Part shown: positions 1 to 7,580 of the stretch, in pieces
How positions within the stretch are numbered: position 1 is the stretch's first letter
How the letters are laid out: each line of letters starts with the position of its first letter
Assembly (NCBI GenBank): GCA_902580115.1
Contig: CACHJN010000001.1
Coordinates: 116,627 to 180,626, forward strand
Direction of reading: 5' to 3'
DNA length: 64,000 nucleotides
Origin: an uncultured Pelagibacteraceae bacterium
Lineage (GTDB): Bacteria; Pseudomonadota; Alphaproteobacteria; Pelagibacterales; Pelagibacteraceae
Program-made: the position numbers and the translations under genes
The notes under the pieces: generated by a model
Told to the model about the DNA's origin: nothing
The model's database searches: none
Seen by the model: the letters and a program-made list of their open reading frames with translations, nothing else

Positions 1-94
1 GTAATATTTTTAAACCACTCTCTTCAAAAAAAGATATTGCTTTATCTTTTAATCGACCTTTACTCGGTAAACCTATGGTAACTACGTCTTTCAT
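1..94 (-). CDS. hisG: ATP phosphoribosyltransferase catalytic subunit (N-terminal fragment, cut by window edge)
   Basis: Only the first 31 codons lie in the window. They read MKDVVTIGLPSKGRLKD and then a short helix, the typical start of HisG, which condenses ATP with PRPP in the first step of histidine synthesis. The LPSKGRL segment is the strongly conserved N-terminal signature of the family. The start codon overlaps the stop codon of the upstream hisZ gene (ATGA-type overlap), which implies translational coupling. That fits the known short-form HisG, which is inactive without its HisZ partner. Whether this is the short form cannot be seen because the rest of the gene is outside the window. 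Confidence 0.85.
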   Translation of the reverse strand, partial: MKDVVTIGLPSKGRLKDKAISFFEESGLKIL

Positions 95-1128
95 ATATTT
101 TTCAAATTTATTGCTGCACCAACAGCAGGAATTTTTTTATTTGCCCCCAAACTTTTTAGCAAACCATCGTATCTACCACCTCTAGCAATTTCTTTCTGTC
201 CTGCAAAAATTTCAAATACTATGCCTGTGTAATACTCTATATCTCTACCAAAATTAGAGATAAAATTTACATCTTCTTTAAGTTTTTTCAGGTTATGAAT
301 TGATTTTAATTCATTAAAAATATTTTTTTTAAGATTATTTTTTTTTGTAAATTCTAAAAGTTTTTTTTCTAATTGAGATAATTTACAATTTATTTTTAAA
401 AATGATCTTATAATTTTCACAATCTTTTTTCCTTCGCTAAATGCTCTTGGATCTTTTATCTTTTTATCAAATCTATTTAATATTTCTTGAATTGATCTCC
501 CTGCAATAACTTTGTCCTGTTTCATCTTTCTCATTTCATAGAATCGTTTCTTATCTGTATCAAAACTTTCAGCATCAATATCTGAATTTTTCTCTAATCT
601 TTTTAAAAGATCTTCAAAATATTTTGGCCTCCAGAAGTGTCTTATTAATCTTAATTTCCATCTTTCAGGCATATCAAGTGAGTTTATTAAACTTTTAAAC
701 AAACTTACGTCGCCCACTTTAACTTGGATTTTTTTGCTTTTAATTGTCCTGGCAGAATTTAAAATTGTTGAAATAACTTTAAAATCATCTTGTATTTGAT
801 TTTTAGAGCCAAAAATTTCAATTCCTAGCTGGTCGTTAATAAAATCAGAATTTTTCTTTTCTGATCTTCTGTAAGCTTGGCCCGAATAATAAATTTTTGA
901 TTTAGTTTTTTTTTGTAAATAATTTATAGAAGATGCTACTGTAAGATCAGGCCTTAAACACATAATTTTTCCATTCTCACTCTCAAAAGTAAGCATTGAA
1001 CTTCTAAATTTTTCACCAGATCTTTCTATAATATACTCAGAATCTAACAGTACATCTGGTTCAGACAGCTCAAATCCACTTTTTTTAAAAGTTTTAATAA
1101 TTTGTTCAGATAATTTTTTTGATCTCAT
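91..1128 (-). CDS. hisZ: ATP phosphoribosyltransferase regulatory subunit HisZ
   Basis: The 345-residue protein is a class II aminoacyl-tRNA synthetase-like paralogue of HisRS. It carries a motif-2-like region (CLRPDLTVASSINYL, about residues 57-71) and a C-terminal glycine motif (ARGGRYDGLL), but not the anticodon-binding domain of HisRS. HisZ activates short-form HisG and mediates histidine feedback in a hetero-octamer. It lies between hisS and hisG in one co-directional block. Its start overlaps the end of hisS by 23 bases and its stop overlaps the hisG start. A second true HisRS is unlikely because of the missing C-terminal domain and the adjacent genuine hisS. Confidence 0.9.
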   Translation of the reverse strand: MRSKKLSEQIIKTFKKSGFELSEPDVLLDSEYIIERSGEKFRSSMLTFESENGKIMCLRPDLTVASSINYLQKKTKSKIYYSGQAYRRSEKKNSDFINDQLGIEIFGSKNQIQDDFKVISTILNSARTIKSKKIQVKVGDVSLFKSLINSLDMPERWKLRLIRHFWRPKYFEDLLKRLEKNSDIDAESFDTDKKRFYEMRKMKQDKVIAGRSIQEILNRFDKKIKDPRAFSEGKKIVKIIRSFLKINCKLSQLEKKLLEFTKKNNLKKNIFNELKSIHNLKKLKEDVNFISNFGRDIEYYTGIVFEIFAGQKEIARGGRYDGLLKSLGANKKIPAVGAAINLKNI

Positions 1129-2440
1129 TTATTAATTCTTTAGTTGTTATTGATTTTTCATTTCCTGAAACTAGATTTCGTAATGTCGGTTTACCTGTTT
1201 TGATTTCATTTTCACCATAAAGAATAACAGCTGGTGATTTTATCTTATTTGCATATTCCATTTGTTTTTTTAACTTTCCTTCCCCAGGATAAATTTCAAC
1301 ACTTATACCCTCAGATCTTAAAATTGTTTGTAAGCTAATATATTCTTTCATTAAGCTTTTTTCGAAAATACAAATAACAATAGGTTTTGTTTGCTTGATT
1401 TTAAATTCCTTTTTTTGCATCAATGCATAGACTAACCTGTCTAATCCTATTGAGATACCAGTTGCAGGAGCGTCGTAATTACCAAAATTGCTTACAAGGT
1501 TATCATACCTTCCACCACCGCCTATAGAACCAAACTGTACGACCTGTCCTTTATTATTTTTTATATCAAATTTTAAGTTCACTTCAAAAATTGGACCCGT
1601 GTAATATTCTAGACCTCTTATTACAGATGGATCAACTTCAAAGTTACTAAAATTATAATCTTTAAAAATTTTCAAGATTTCTTTTAAATCTTCTGTTTCC
1701 GGTGACTTATTTTTTAATTCTTTTTCTATCAAATTTATACTTTCTAAACTTAAATTTGCTCCAGTAGTAAAGTCTCCAGATTTATCTTTTCGTCCTTCTC
1801 CTAATAATTGTTTAACTCCTTCCCAACCTAACCTATCAACTTTGTCTAAAGCCCTTAGAGCAGTTAGTTTTTGTGCAGTGTTTTTTATTTTTACTTTTTT
1901 GAATATTTCTTCTGTAATTTTTCTGGATGAAATTTTTATAATATATTCTTTTTTGTTTAATCCACAATTCTCTAGTATTTCTGAAATTAAAACACATAGT
2001 TCAGCATCAGCTTGTAAACTTTTTGTACCAACGAAATCTGCATCAAATTGTAAAAATTCCCTAAATCTTCCTGGTCCAGGTTTCTCATTTCTCCATACAG
2101 TTCCAAGCTGATATCTTTTAAAGGGTTTTGGGATTTCCAAATAATTTTTTGCAACATATCTAGCTAACGGAGCCGTTAAATCATATCTAAGAGAAAGCCA
2201 ATTTTTTTCATCTTGAAAAGAAAAAACGCCTTCATCTGGCCTTTCTTTGTCAGGTAAAAATTTCCCAATACTGTCCGTAAACTCAAAACTTGGAGTTTCG
2301 AGATACTGAAAACCATACTTGATCATAACTTTCTTGATATTAGAAATTATGAAATCACGTATGATTAATTCTTTTTCTTGTCTATCAACGAACCCTAACG
2401 GGAGTTCTTTTGAGGGTTTGTTTTTTTTATCTTTCTTCAT
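1106..2440 (-). CDS. hisS: Histidyl-tRNA synthetase
   Basis: The protein has 444 residues. Motif 2 reads GTVWRNEKPGPGRFREF (about residues 113-129), the form found in the alphaproteobacterial HisRS group rather than the E. coli type. The histidine-A motif is RGLEYYTGPIFE and motif 3 is ATGISIGLDRL. A C-terminal anticodon-binding domain follows from about residue 345. The ATG lies only four bases after the CCA end of tRNA-His on the same strand, and no ribosome binding site fits in that gap. The message is therefore either translated while still joined to the tRNA or becomes nearly leaderless once the tRNA is cut away. No other good start codon was found before the conserved domain. Confidence 0.95.
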   Translation of the reverse strand: MKKDKKNKPSKELPLGFVDRQEKELIIRDFIISNIKKVMIKYGFQYLETPSFEFTDSIGKFLPDKERPDEGVFSFQDEKNWLSLRYDLTAPLARYVAKNYLEIPKPFKRYQLGTVWRNEKPGPGRFREFLQFDADFVGTKSLQADAELCVLISEILENCGLNKKEYIIKISSRKITEEIFKKVKIKNTAQKLTALRALDKVDRLGWEGVKQLLGEGRKDKSGDFTTGANLSLESINLIEKELKNKSPETEDLKEILKIFKDYNFSNFEVDPSVIRGLEYYTGPIFEVNLKFDIKNNKGQVVQFGSIGGGGRYDNLVSNFGNYDAPATGISIGLDRLVYALMQKKEFKIKQTKPIVICIFEKSLMKEYISLQTILRSEGISVEIYPGEGKLKKQMEYANKIKSPAVILYGENEIKTGKPTLRNLVSGNEKSITTKELINEIKKII

Positions 2441-2444
2441 TTTT

Positions 2445-2521
2445 TGGTACAGCAGGGTGGATTCGAACCACCGACCCCTAGTTCCACAAACTAGTGCTCT
2501 AACCAGCTGAGCTACTGCTGC
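2445..2521 (-). tRNA. tRNA-His(GTG) with encoded CCA
   Basis: A complete 77-base cloverleaf is seen on the minus strand. The acceptor stem GCAGCAG pairs with CTGCTGT, the D-arm begins TAGCTCAGC, and the anticodon loop TTGTGGA carries GTG at 2485-2487. The T-arm contains GGTTCGAATCC and CCA is encoded. The discriminator base is A73, the first pair is G1:U72, and the base before G1 is T, so no G-1 is encoded. This departs from the near-universal G-1/C73 rule but matches the alphaproteobacterial variant of tRNA-His. The hisS ATG follows after four bases. Confidence 0.97.
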
Positions 2522-2580
2522 ATAACTCCTTTTTATATTAATTATTAATAAATTTATATTTTAAAATATGTAATGATTTA

Positions 2581-2728
2581 GCTAAGCAAAAGCCTAGCGT
2601 GCATTCTGTGAGAATGTGAATAAATTTGAAATGTATTTTTTCTAACCATTGGTATCTATTTAAGAAATAAATGTGTCTTTTTCAAGAATTAATTAACGGG
2701 ACGTAGGCTAAATAGCGTGAGTCCCGCT
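2581..2728. other. Hairpin-rich intergenic stretch between tRNA-His and csp
   Basis: The 232-base gap 2522-2753 has no credible ORF but holds three inverted repeats. Hairpin A is 2581-2598 (GCTAAGC, AAAA loop, GCCTAGC). Hairpin B is 2602-2616 (CATTCT, GTG loop, AGAATG). Hairpin C is 2695-2728 (AACGGGAC and GTCCCGCT around an 18-base loop that itself contains GCTA/TAGC). Hairpin C could be the 3' end structure of the csp transcript, though no strong T-run follows it on the minus strand. A and B lie just upstream of tRNA-His and could be a small RNA or 5' precursor structure. No known family was recognised. Confidence 0.4.
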
Positions 2729-2753
2729 AATTTATGATTTGGAAAATTTAGAA

Positions 2754-2966
2754 TTAAGATGTTTTCTGCAATTTAACAGCAGCAGGACCTTTTTCCGTGC
2801 TCTCCACTTCAAACGTTAATTCATCACCTTCGTTTAAATATTTTAAACCAGCTTCTCTTACAGCTGAAGAGTGAACGAACACGTCTTTTTCTTTGTCTTC
2901 TCTTTCAATGAAGCCGTAACCTTTAGTTCCATTGAACCACTTAACTTTACCTTTTAGTGTACTCAT
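2754..2966 (-). CDS. Cold-shock domain protein (CspA family)
   Basis: The 70-residue protein is a single cold-shock OB-fold domain. It has both RNA-binding motifs: RNP1 as KGYGFIERE (about residues 15-23) and RNP2 as DVFVHSSAV (about residues 28-36), after the [12 protein letters not shown] start. Such proteins bind single-stranded RNA and DNA and melt secondary structure, mainly in the cytoplasm. The length is normal for the family. It is monocistronic, has its own promoter-like sequence and a leader with a perfect hairpin, and AAGGA lies 12 bases before the ATG. Genomes usually carry several such genes, so the exact paralogue name is not assigned. Confidence 0.95.
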   Translation of the reverse strand: MSTLKGKVKWFNGTKGYGFIEREDKEKDVFVHSSAVREAGLKYLNEGDELTFEVESTEKGPAAVKLQKTS

Positions 2967-2995
2967 TGTTTTTACTTATCCTTATTTGTTTAACT

Positions 2996-3019
2996 AATGT
3001 TAGTATAATTACTAACATT
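2996..3019 (-). promoter_or_regulatory. Perfect hairpin in the csp leader
   Basis: Ten-base arms (AATGTTAGTA and TACTAACATT) flank a four-base AT loop in the presumed 5' untranslated region of the cold-shock gene, about 30 bases before its start codon. Leaders of cold-shock mRNAs are known to fold in temperature-dependent ways in other bacteria. A regulatory role here is inference. The palindrome could equally be a protein-binding site on DNA. Confidence 0.4.
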
Positions 3020-3024
3020 GCCCT

Positions 3025-3051
3025 TTAATAGATTTAAATCAAAATTGTCAA
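3025..3051 (-). promoter_or_regulatory. Candidate sigma-70 promoter for csp
   Basis: On the minus strand a perfect -35 box TTGACA (3046-3051) is followed after 15 bases by TATTAA (3025-3030), a four-of-six match to the -10 consensus. The spacing is slightly short. It lies upstream of the leader hairpin and about 60 bases before the csp start codon. Confidence 0.4.
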
Positions 3052-3109
3052 GATTTGATTAACGATTAATTGTTATTTTTTGGAAAAAATTGCAATTTTA
3101 CAACAATAT

Positions 3110-4213
3110 TTAGTAAAGCAATGCAATTATTGAGGCAATTATAGCCAGTCCTAAAGCAGATATAATATATTTGTTTTGACTAAAAATTCTTTTAATCTTA
3201 AGGAAAACTGGTTCTTTGAACTCTAATCCAGTTTCACCGTCACTAGAGGATTTAATAAATCCTCCCTCTCTTCCAATTTTGAGAAATTTATTTTTTCTAT
3301 GATCAAAAATTTCCTCTGAACTCATGTTTTCGAAATAATTTAAATTTTCTAAAATAATATTTTTTATATTGTGAGCAATTTCATCGTGATTTCTATGCGC
3401 TCCTCCTAATGGTTCAGGTATAATATCATCAATAACTCCAAGTTTCAGGAGGTCTTGAGCTGAAAGTTTCATTGCCTCAGCAGCCTCCAAGGATTTACCA
3501 GGATCTCTCCATAAAATAGAGGCACATCCTTCTGGTGATATGACAGAATAAATTGAATTTTCTAACATTATAACTTTATTAGATGAAGCAAGAGCTATTG
3601 CTCCTCCAGATCCTCCTTCACCAATTATTACTGAAATATTTGGAACCTTAAGTGACATGCAACATTCAATTGAATGAGCTATTGCAGATGCTTGGCCTCT
3701 TTGTTCAGCTCCTATTCCTGGATAAGCTCCCGGAGTATCAATGAAAGTAATTATTGGAATTTTAAATCTGTCTGCTAATTTCATTAGTCTAATACATTTT
3801 CTATAACCTTCCGGACTCATCATACCAAAATTTTTTTCAATTCTAGTGTTTAAATCTTCTCCTTTTTCTTGACCAATTACTAAAACAGATTTCTCATTAA
3901 TTAATCCAAAACCGGTAGTAACAGATTGATCGTCTCCAAAATATCTATCACCTGCTAAAGGTGTGAAATCTTTAAATATTTTCTTGATATAAAAATTTGC
4001 TCTTGGTCTGTCTTCATGTCTAGCCACTTGAGTTTTTTGCCAGCTGTTCAGATTGGAGTAAATATTTTTTAATTTTGAATTGATTTGATCCTGGGTTGAT
4101 TTTATTTTATTTGTATCGACCTCAGAAATACTTTCATTACCTGGGCTTTTAAGAAGTTCCATTTCATCTTCTAAATTTTTTATTTCTTTTTCAAATTCAA
4201 GATAATTTTTCAT
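3110..4213 (-). CDS. accA: Acetyl-CoA carboxylase carboxyltransferase subunit alpha, with a C-terminal membrane segment
   Basis: Residues 1 to about 315 form a normal AccA. They include the MSPEGYRKCIRLM region, the TFIDTPGAYPGIGAEQRGQ core and the GEGGSGGAIAL oxyanion region. AccA and AccD together transfer the carboxyl group from biotin to acetyl-CoA to give malonyl-CoA for fatty acid synthesis. The family is usually about 315-320 residues. This one has 367, ending in a basic linker (KIKRIFSQNK) and roughly 19 hydrophobic residues that look like a tail-anchor helix. AccD is encoded alone at 34.3 kb. The gene is divergent from malate synthase and appears monocistronic. Confidence 0.95.
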   Translation of the reverse strand: MKNYLEFEKEIKNLEDEMELLKSPGNESISEVDTNKIKSTQDQINSKLKNIYSNLNSWQKTQVARHEDRPRANFYIKKIFKDFTPLAGDRYFGDDQSVTTGFGLINEKSVLVIGQEKGEDLNTRIEKNFGMMSPEGYRKCIRLMKLADRFKIPIITFIDTPGAYPGIGAEQRGQASAIAHSIECCMSLKVPNISVIIGEGGSGGAIALASSNKVIMLENSIYSVISPEGCASILWRDPGKSLEAAEAMKLSAQDLLKLGVIDDIIPEPLGGAHRNHDEIAHNIKNIILENLNYFENMSSEEIFDHRKNKFLKIGREGGFIKSSSDGETGLEFKEPVFLKIKRIFSQNKYIISALGLAIIASIIALLY

Positions 4214-4332
4214 ATTTTATTTCTATAATAATTCGCTTTGTAATAGAATTAAAATAAGTCAATAAATTGTCAATAAACTGAGGTCAATTATCATTTGACT
4301 TTAAAGTTTTACTAGGCGAAAATATTAAAAAA

Positions 4333-4475
4333 ACGGGAGAGATTACTTAAATGTAGCGCCGAAGGAGCAACCACCCCGGAAACTCTCAGGCAAAAGGACC
4401 GTGCAAATACAATTCTGGAAAGAGACATGTTCTCACCGAAGGAGTAAATCTCTCAGGTACCGATACAGATGGGGC
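4333..4475 (+). promoter_or_regulatory. Tandem glycine riboswitch
   Basis: Two glycine aptamers follow each other. The first (about 4333-4404) has GGGAGAG, GCGCCGAAGGAGCAA and ACTCTCAGGCAAAAGGAC, closed by an ACGG/CCGT stem. The second (about 4408-4475) has GGAAAGAG, TCACCGAAGGAGTAA and TCTCTCAGG, ending in GATGGGG. These are the conserved core elements of the class. The second aptamer ends about 15 bases before the malate synthase ATG, so control of translation initiation is plausible. Glycine-responsive control of malate synthase has been reported in SAR11. A TTGACT box at 4295-4300 is a possible -35 for the transcript. Confidence 0.93.
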
Positions 4476-4489
4476 AAGATTGGTGCTAT

Positions 4490-6658
4490 ATGAAATTTAT
4501 TAGTAAAAACGAGTTAAAAATAAACAAAACTTTATTTGATTTCATCAATGAAGATGTGCTCCCAGGCACCGATATTGATAGTGATGATTTCTGGAATAAA
4601 TTTGCAAAAGTAGTACATGAGCTTTCTCCAATAAATAAAAAACTTATTAAAAAAAGAGAAGAAGTACAGAAACTAATTGATGAGTGGCATTTAGCTAATT
4701 CAAAAGAAAAATTTGATAAAAATAAATATACTCAATTTTTAAAATCAATTTCTTACATAGTAAAAGAGGGTGATGAATTCAAAATTGATACTTCTAATGT
4801 AGATGATGAAATTGCAAAGATCGCTGGTCCCCAGCTAGTGGTTCCAGTAGATAATGCTAGATACGCATTGAATGCTGCAAATGCTCGTTGGGGAAGTTTA
4901 TATGATTCTTTATACGGAACTGATGTAATACCTGGAGAAAAAGGGAAATCTTTTAATAAAGAACGCGCTGATAAAGTAATAACTTACGTAAGAAATTTTC
5001 TTGATGAAATTTTTACTTTAAATAAAAGTAGTTGGAAAAATATAGAAAAAATTGAGATTGAAAACAAAAAATTAATTTTAATTATTAACGGTGAAAAAAT
5101 TAACTTAAAAAATGAAGATCAATTTATTGGTTTCAATGGTGATAAGTCATCTCCAACATCAATATTACTTAAAAATAATAATCTTCATTTCGATATAATT
5201 ATTAAACCAGATAGCCCAATAGGAAAAAATGATAAAGCAAATATATCTGACTTTATAGTAGAATCAGCCATATCAACAATCATTGATAATGAAGATTCTG
5301 TTGCTGCAGTTGACGGTGAGGACAAAGTAAACTGCTATAGGAACTGGTTAGGTCTCATGAAAGGAGATTTGACTGCAAATATTGAAAAAAATGGAAAAAA
5401 ATTTGTACGAAAACTTAATCAGAATAGAACTTATTTTTCAAAAGATGGTAAGAAAATATCATTACACGGGAGAGCCTTACTTCTTAATCGAAATGTGGGC
5501 CATTTAATGACTAGTCCAGCTATCACATTGAAAGATGGCTCAGAAATTCCAGAGGGAATTATGGATGCATTTGTATCTACAATGTGTGCGTTACACGATT
5601 TCAAAAATAGAAATAACTCAAGAACTGGTTCTATCTATATAGTAAAACCAAAAATGCATGGGCCGGAAGAGGTAGCCTTTACAGATAAATTATTTACTAA
5701 GGTAGAAGAAACATTGGGTTTAAAAAAATTTACTATGAAAGTTGGTATAATGGATGAGGAAAGGAGAACTACTGTTAATTTGAAAGAATGTATCAGACAA
5801 GTAAAAAACAGAATAGTTTTTATAAATACAGGATTTTTAGATCGTACTGGGGATGAAATGCATACTTCTTTTGAGGCAGGTCCAATGATTTTTAAAGGTG
5901 AAATGAAAAAATCTACCTGGTTAAACTCATATGAAAATTGGAATGTAGATATTGGATTAAGTTGCGGTTTTTCAGGTAAGGCTCAAATAGGTAAAGGAAT
6001 GTGGGCTATGCCAGATCAAATGGCAAATATGATGGATCAAAAAATCGGACATCCTAAGTCTGGAGCTAATTGCGCGTGGGTCCCTTCTCCTACTGCTGCT
6101 ACTTTACATTCAATGCACTACCACAAAGTAGATGTTTTTAAAGAACAAAAAAAAATTAAATCTAGAAATAAAACGAATTTTGAAAATTTACTAGAAATAC
6201 CAAAAGCTGATAGACCTAATTGGGCTGTAGAAGATATCAATCGTGAATTAGAAAATAATGCTCAAGGTATTCTTGGATATGTTGTTAGATGGATCGATCA
6301 CGGAGTTGGTTGTTCTAAAGTACCAGATATAAATAATGTTGGTTTAATGGAGGACAGAGCGACTTTAAGAATATCTTCTCAGCATATTGCTAACTGGCTG
6401 CATCATGGAATATGCTCTAAAGAGCAAGTAATGAATGTAATGAAAAAAATGGCTACAATTGTAGATAATCAGAATGAAAAGGATCCTGCCTATGCTAGAG
6501 GTGGTAGATCGAGTTATAAAAAAATGTCTGATGACTTTGAAAATTCTATAGCTTTTTCCGCTGCTTGCGATCTTGTATTCAAAGGAAGGATTCAGCCGTC
6601 AGGTTATACTGAGCCTCTTCTTCATCAAAAAAGGCTTGAGAAAAAGAGTCTTAATTAA
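4490..6658 (+). CDS. glcB: Malate synthase G
   Basis: The enzyme condenses glyoxylate with acetyl-CoA to give malate, completing the glyoxylate route. Seen are the [19 protein letters not shown] region, the [20 protein letters not shown] core with its substrate-binding arginine, the [17 protein letters not shown] segment and the C-terminal [14 protein letters not shown] region. The start at 4490 (MKFISKNE) gives 722 residues, the usual size of the G form. An in-frame ATG at 4469 lies inside the conserved end of the glycine riboswitch and is rejected. The riboswitch makes expression glycine-dependent. The gene is convergent with recR, and the two ends overlap by four bases. Confidence 0.97.
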   Translation: MKFISKNELKINKTLFDFINEDVLPGTDIDSDDFWNKFAKVVHELSPINKKLIKKREEVQKLIDEWHLANSKEKFDKNKYTQFLKSISYIVKEGDEFKIDTSNVDDEIAKIAGPQLVVPVDNARYALNAANARWGSLYDSLYGTDVIPGEKGKSFNKERADKVITYVRNFLDEIFTLNKSSWKNIEKIEIENKKLILIINGEKINLKNEDQFIGFNGDKSSPTSILLKNNNLHFDIIIKPDSPIGKNDKANISDFIVESAISTIIDNEDSVAAVDGEDKVNCYRNWLGLMKGDLTANIEKNGKKFVRKLNQNRTYFSKDGKKISLHGRALLLNRNVGHLMTSPAITLKDGSEIPEGIMDAFVSTMCALHDFKNRNNSRTGSIYIVKPKMHGPEEVAFTDKLFTKVEETLGLKKFTMKVGIMDEERRTTVNLKECIRQVKNRIVFINTGFLDRTGDEMHTSFEAGPMIFKGEMKKSTWLNSYENWNVDIGLSCGFSGKAQIGKGMWAMPDQMANMMDQKIGHPKSGANCAWVPSPTAATLHSMHYHKVDVFKEQKKIKSRNKTNFENLLEIPKADRPNWAVEDINRELENNAQGILGYVVRWIDHGVGCSKVPDINNVGLMEDRATLRISSQHIANWLHHGICSKEQVMNVMKKMATIVDNQNEKDPAYARGGRSSYKKMSDDFENSIAFSAACDLVFKGRIQPSGYTEPLLHQKRLEKKSLN

Positions 6659-7260
6659 TTATCTGTAACTGGAACTCTATTTTTAAAAGCTGAAAAAAGT
6701 GTTCCATCATCTAACTGTTCTATTTCGCCTCCAACAGGTAATCCTTGTGCTAATTTAGTGATTTTAATTTTATCATTTTTAATCAAGTCTTCTATATAGT
6801 GAGCAGTTGTTTGCCCCTCAATTGTCGCGCTTGTTGCAATTATAACCTCTTTTAAATTGTTTTTTTTAACTCTATTTATAAGCGATTTGATTAAATCATT
6901 TTTATTTTCAGTGTTATCTTGAGAGTTAATTGTACCCCCTAGAATGTGGTAATGACCTTTATAAATATTTGCAGAGTCGATCACCCACATGTCAGCTAAA
7001 TTTTCTACAATACAAATTTTATCATAATTAGTATCAGTCTCACATAAACAAGTTTTATCAATTATTTTTAAATTTCCACAATTAGAACATCTAACCACTT
7101 TTTTGTAAACATTCGCTAAAGACTTTGCTAAAGGTTTTATCATATTATCTTTATTGTTTATTAATTTTAAAATAATTCTTTTGGCAGATTTTGGTCCTAA
7201 TCCAGGTAATTTTGAAAATTGTTTTATTAGTTCTTCTATTTCGATAATATTATTATCCAT
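6655..7260 (-). CDS. recR: Recombination protein RecR
   Basis: The 201-residue protein has the N-terminal helix-hairpin-helix ([12 protein letters not shown], about residues 18-29) and a four-cysteine zinc module (CSNCG, then CLC). A Toprim domain follows ([14 protein letters not shown], later [17 protein letters not shown]). RecR works with RecO and RecF to load RecA on gapped DNA. Its start touches the stop of ybaB/ebfC, and dnaX lies upstream. The dnaX-ybaB-recR block is a widely conserved operon. Confidence 0.96.
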   Translation of the reverse strand: MDNNIIEIEELIKQFSKLPGLGPKSAKRIILKLINNKDNMIKPLAKSLANVYKKVVRCSNCGNLKIIDKTCLCETDTNYDKICIVENLADMWVIDSANIYKGHYHILGGTINSQDNTENKNDLIKSLINRVKKNNLKEVIIATSATIEGQTTAHYIEDLIKNDKIKITKLAQGLPVGGEIEQLDDGTLFSAFKNRVPVTDN

Positions 7261-7580
7261 TATGAGGGAAATTTTATATCAAAAGGCAGATTTATGCCCC
7301 CCGTAATTTTTGAAATCTCTTCTGAAGATTTTTTTTTTAAATTTTCTTTAGCGTTGTTATAGGCAGCAATTATTAAATCATTAATAATTTCTTGACTTTC
7401 TTTTTTGGCATTTTCACTAATAGAAATTGACTTTAGCTCGTAGTCTCCCGAAAGAATTACCTTTACTAAATTTCCTCCAGATACTCCTTCGACTTGAATG
7501 TTTTTAATTTCATCTTGTGCTTCTCTCATTTTTTGTTGCATAAGTTTTGCTTTTTCAAGCATTTCGTTAAAATTAGTCAT
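7260..7580 (-). CDS. Nucleoid-associated protein, YbaB/EbfC family
   Basis: This 106-residue protein begins MTNFNEMLEKAKLMQQKMREAQDEI and contains the VEGVSGGNLVKVILSGDYELKSI strand region, both typical of the YbaB/EbfC DNA-binding dimer. It sits exactly between dnaX and recR, touching both (stop and start share base 7580 and base 7260). Its precise role in the cell is not settled in the family. Nucleoid binding and a link to recombination are the accepted description. Confidence 0.93.
   Translation of the reverse strand: MTNFNEMLEKAKLMQQKMREAQDEIKNIQVEGVSGGNLVKVILSGDYELKSISISENAKKESQEIINDLIIAAYNNAKENLKKKSSEEISKITGGINLPFDIKFPS

Noticed and set aside
4469..4489. Upstream in-frame ATG for malate synthase adding seven residues
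   Set aside because: It lies in the conserved 3' end of the second glycine aptamer. The ATG at 4490 gives the normal protein length.
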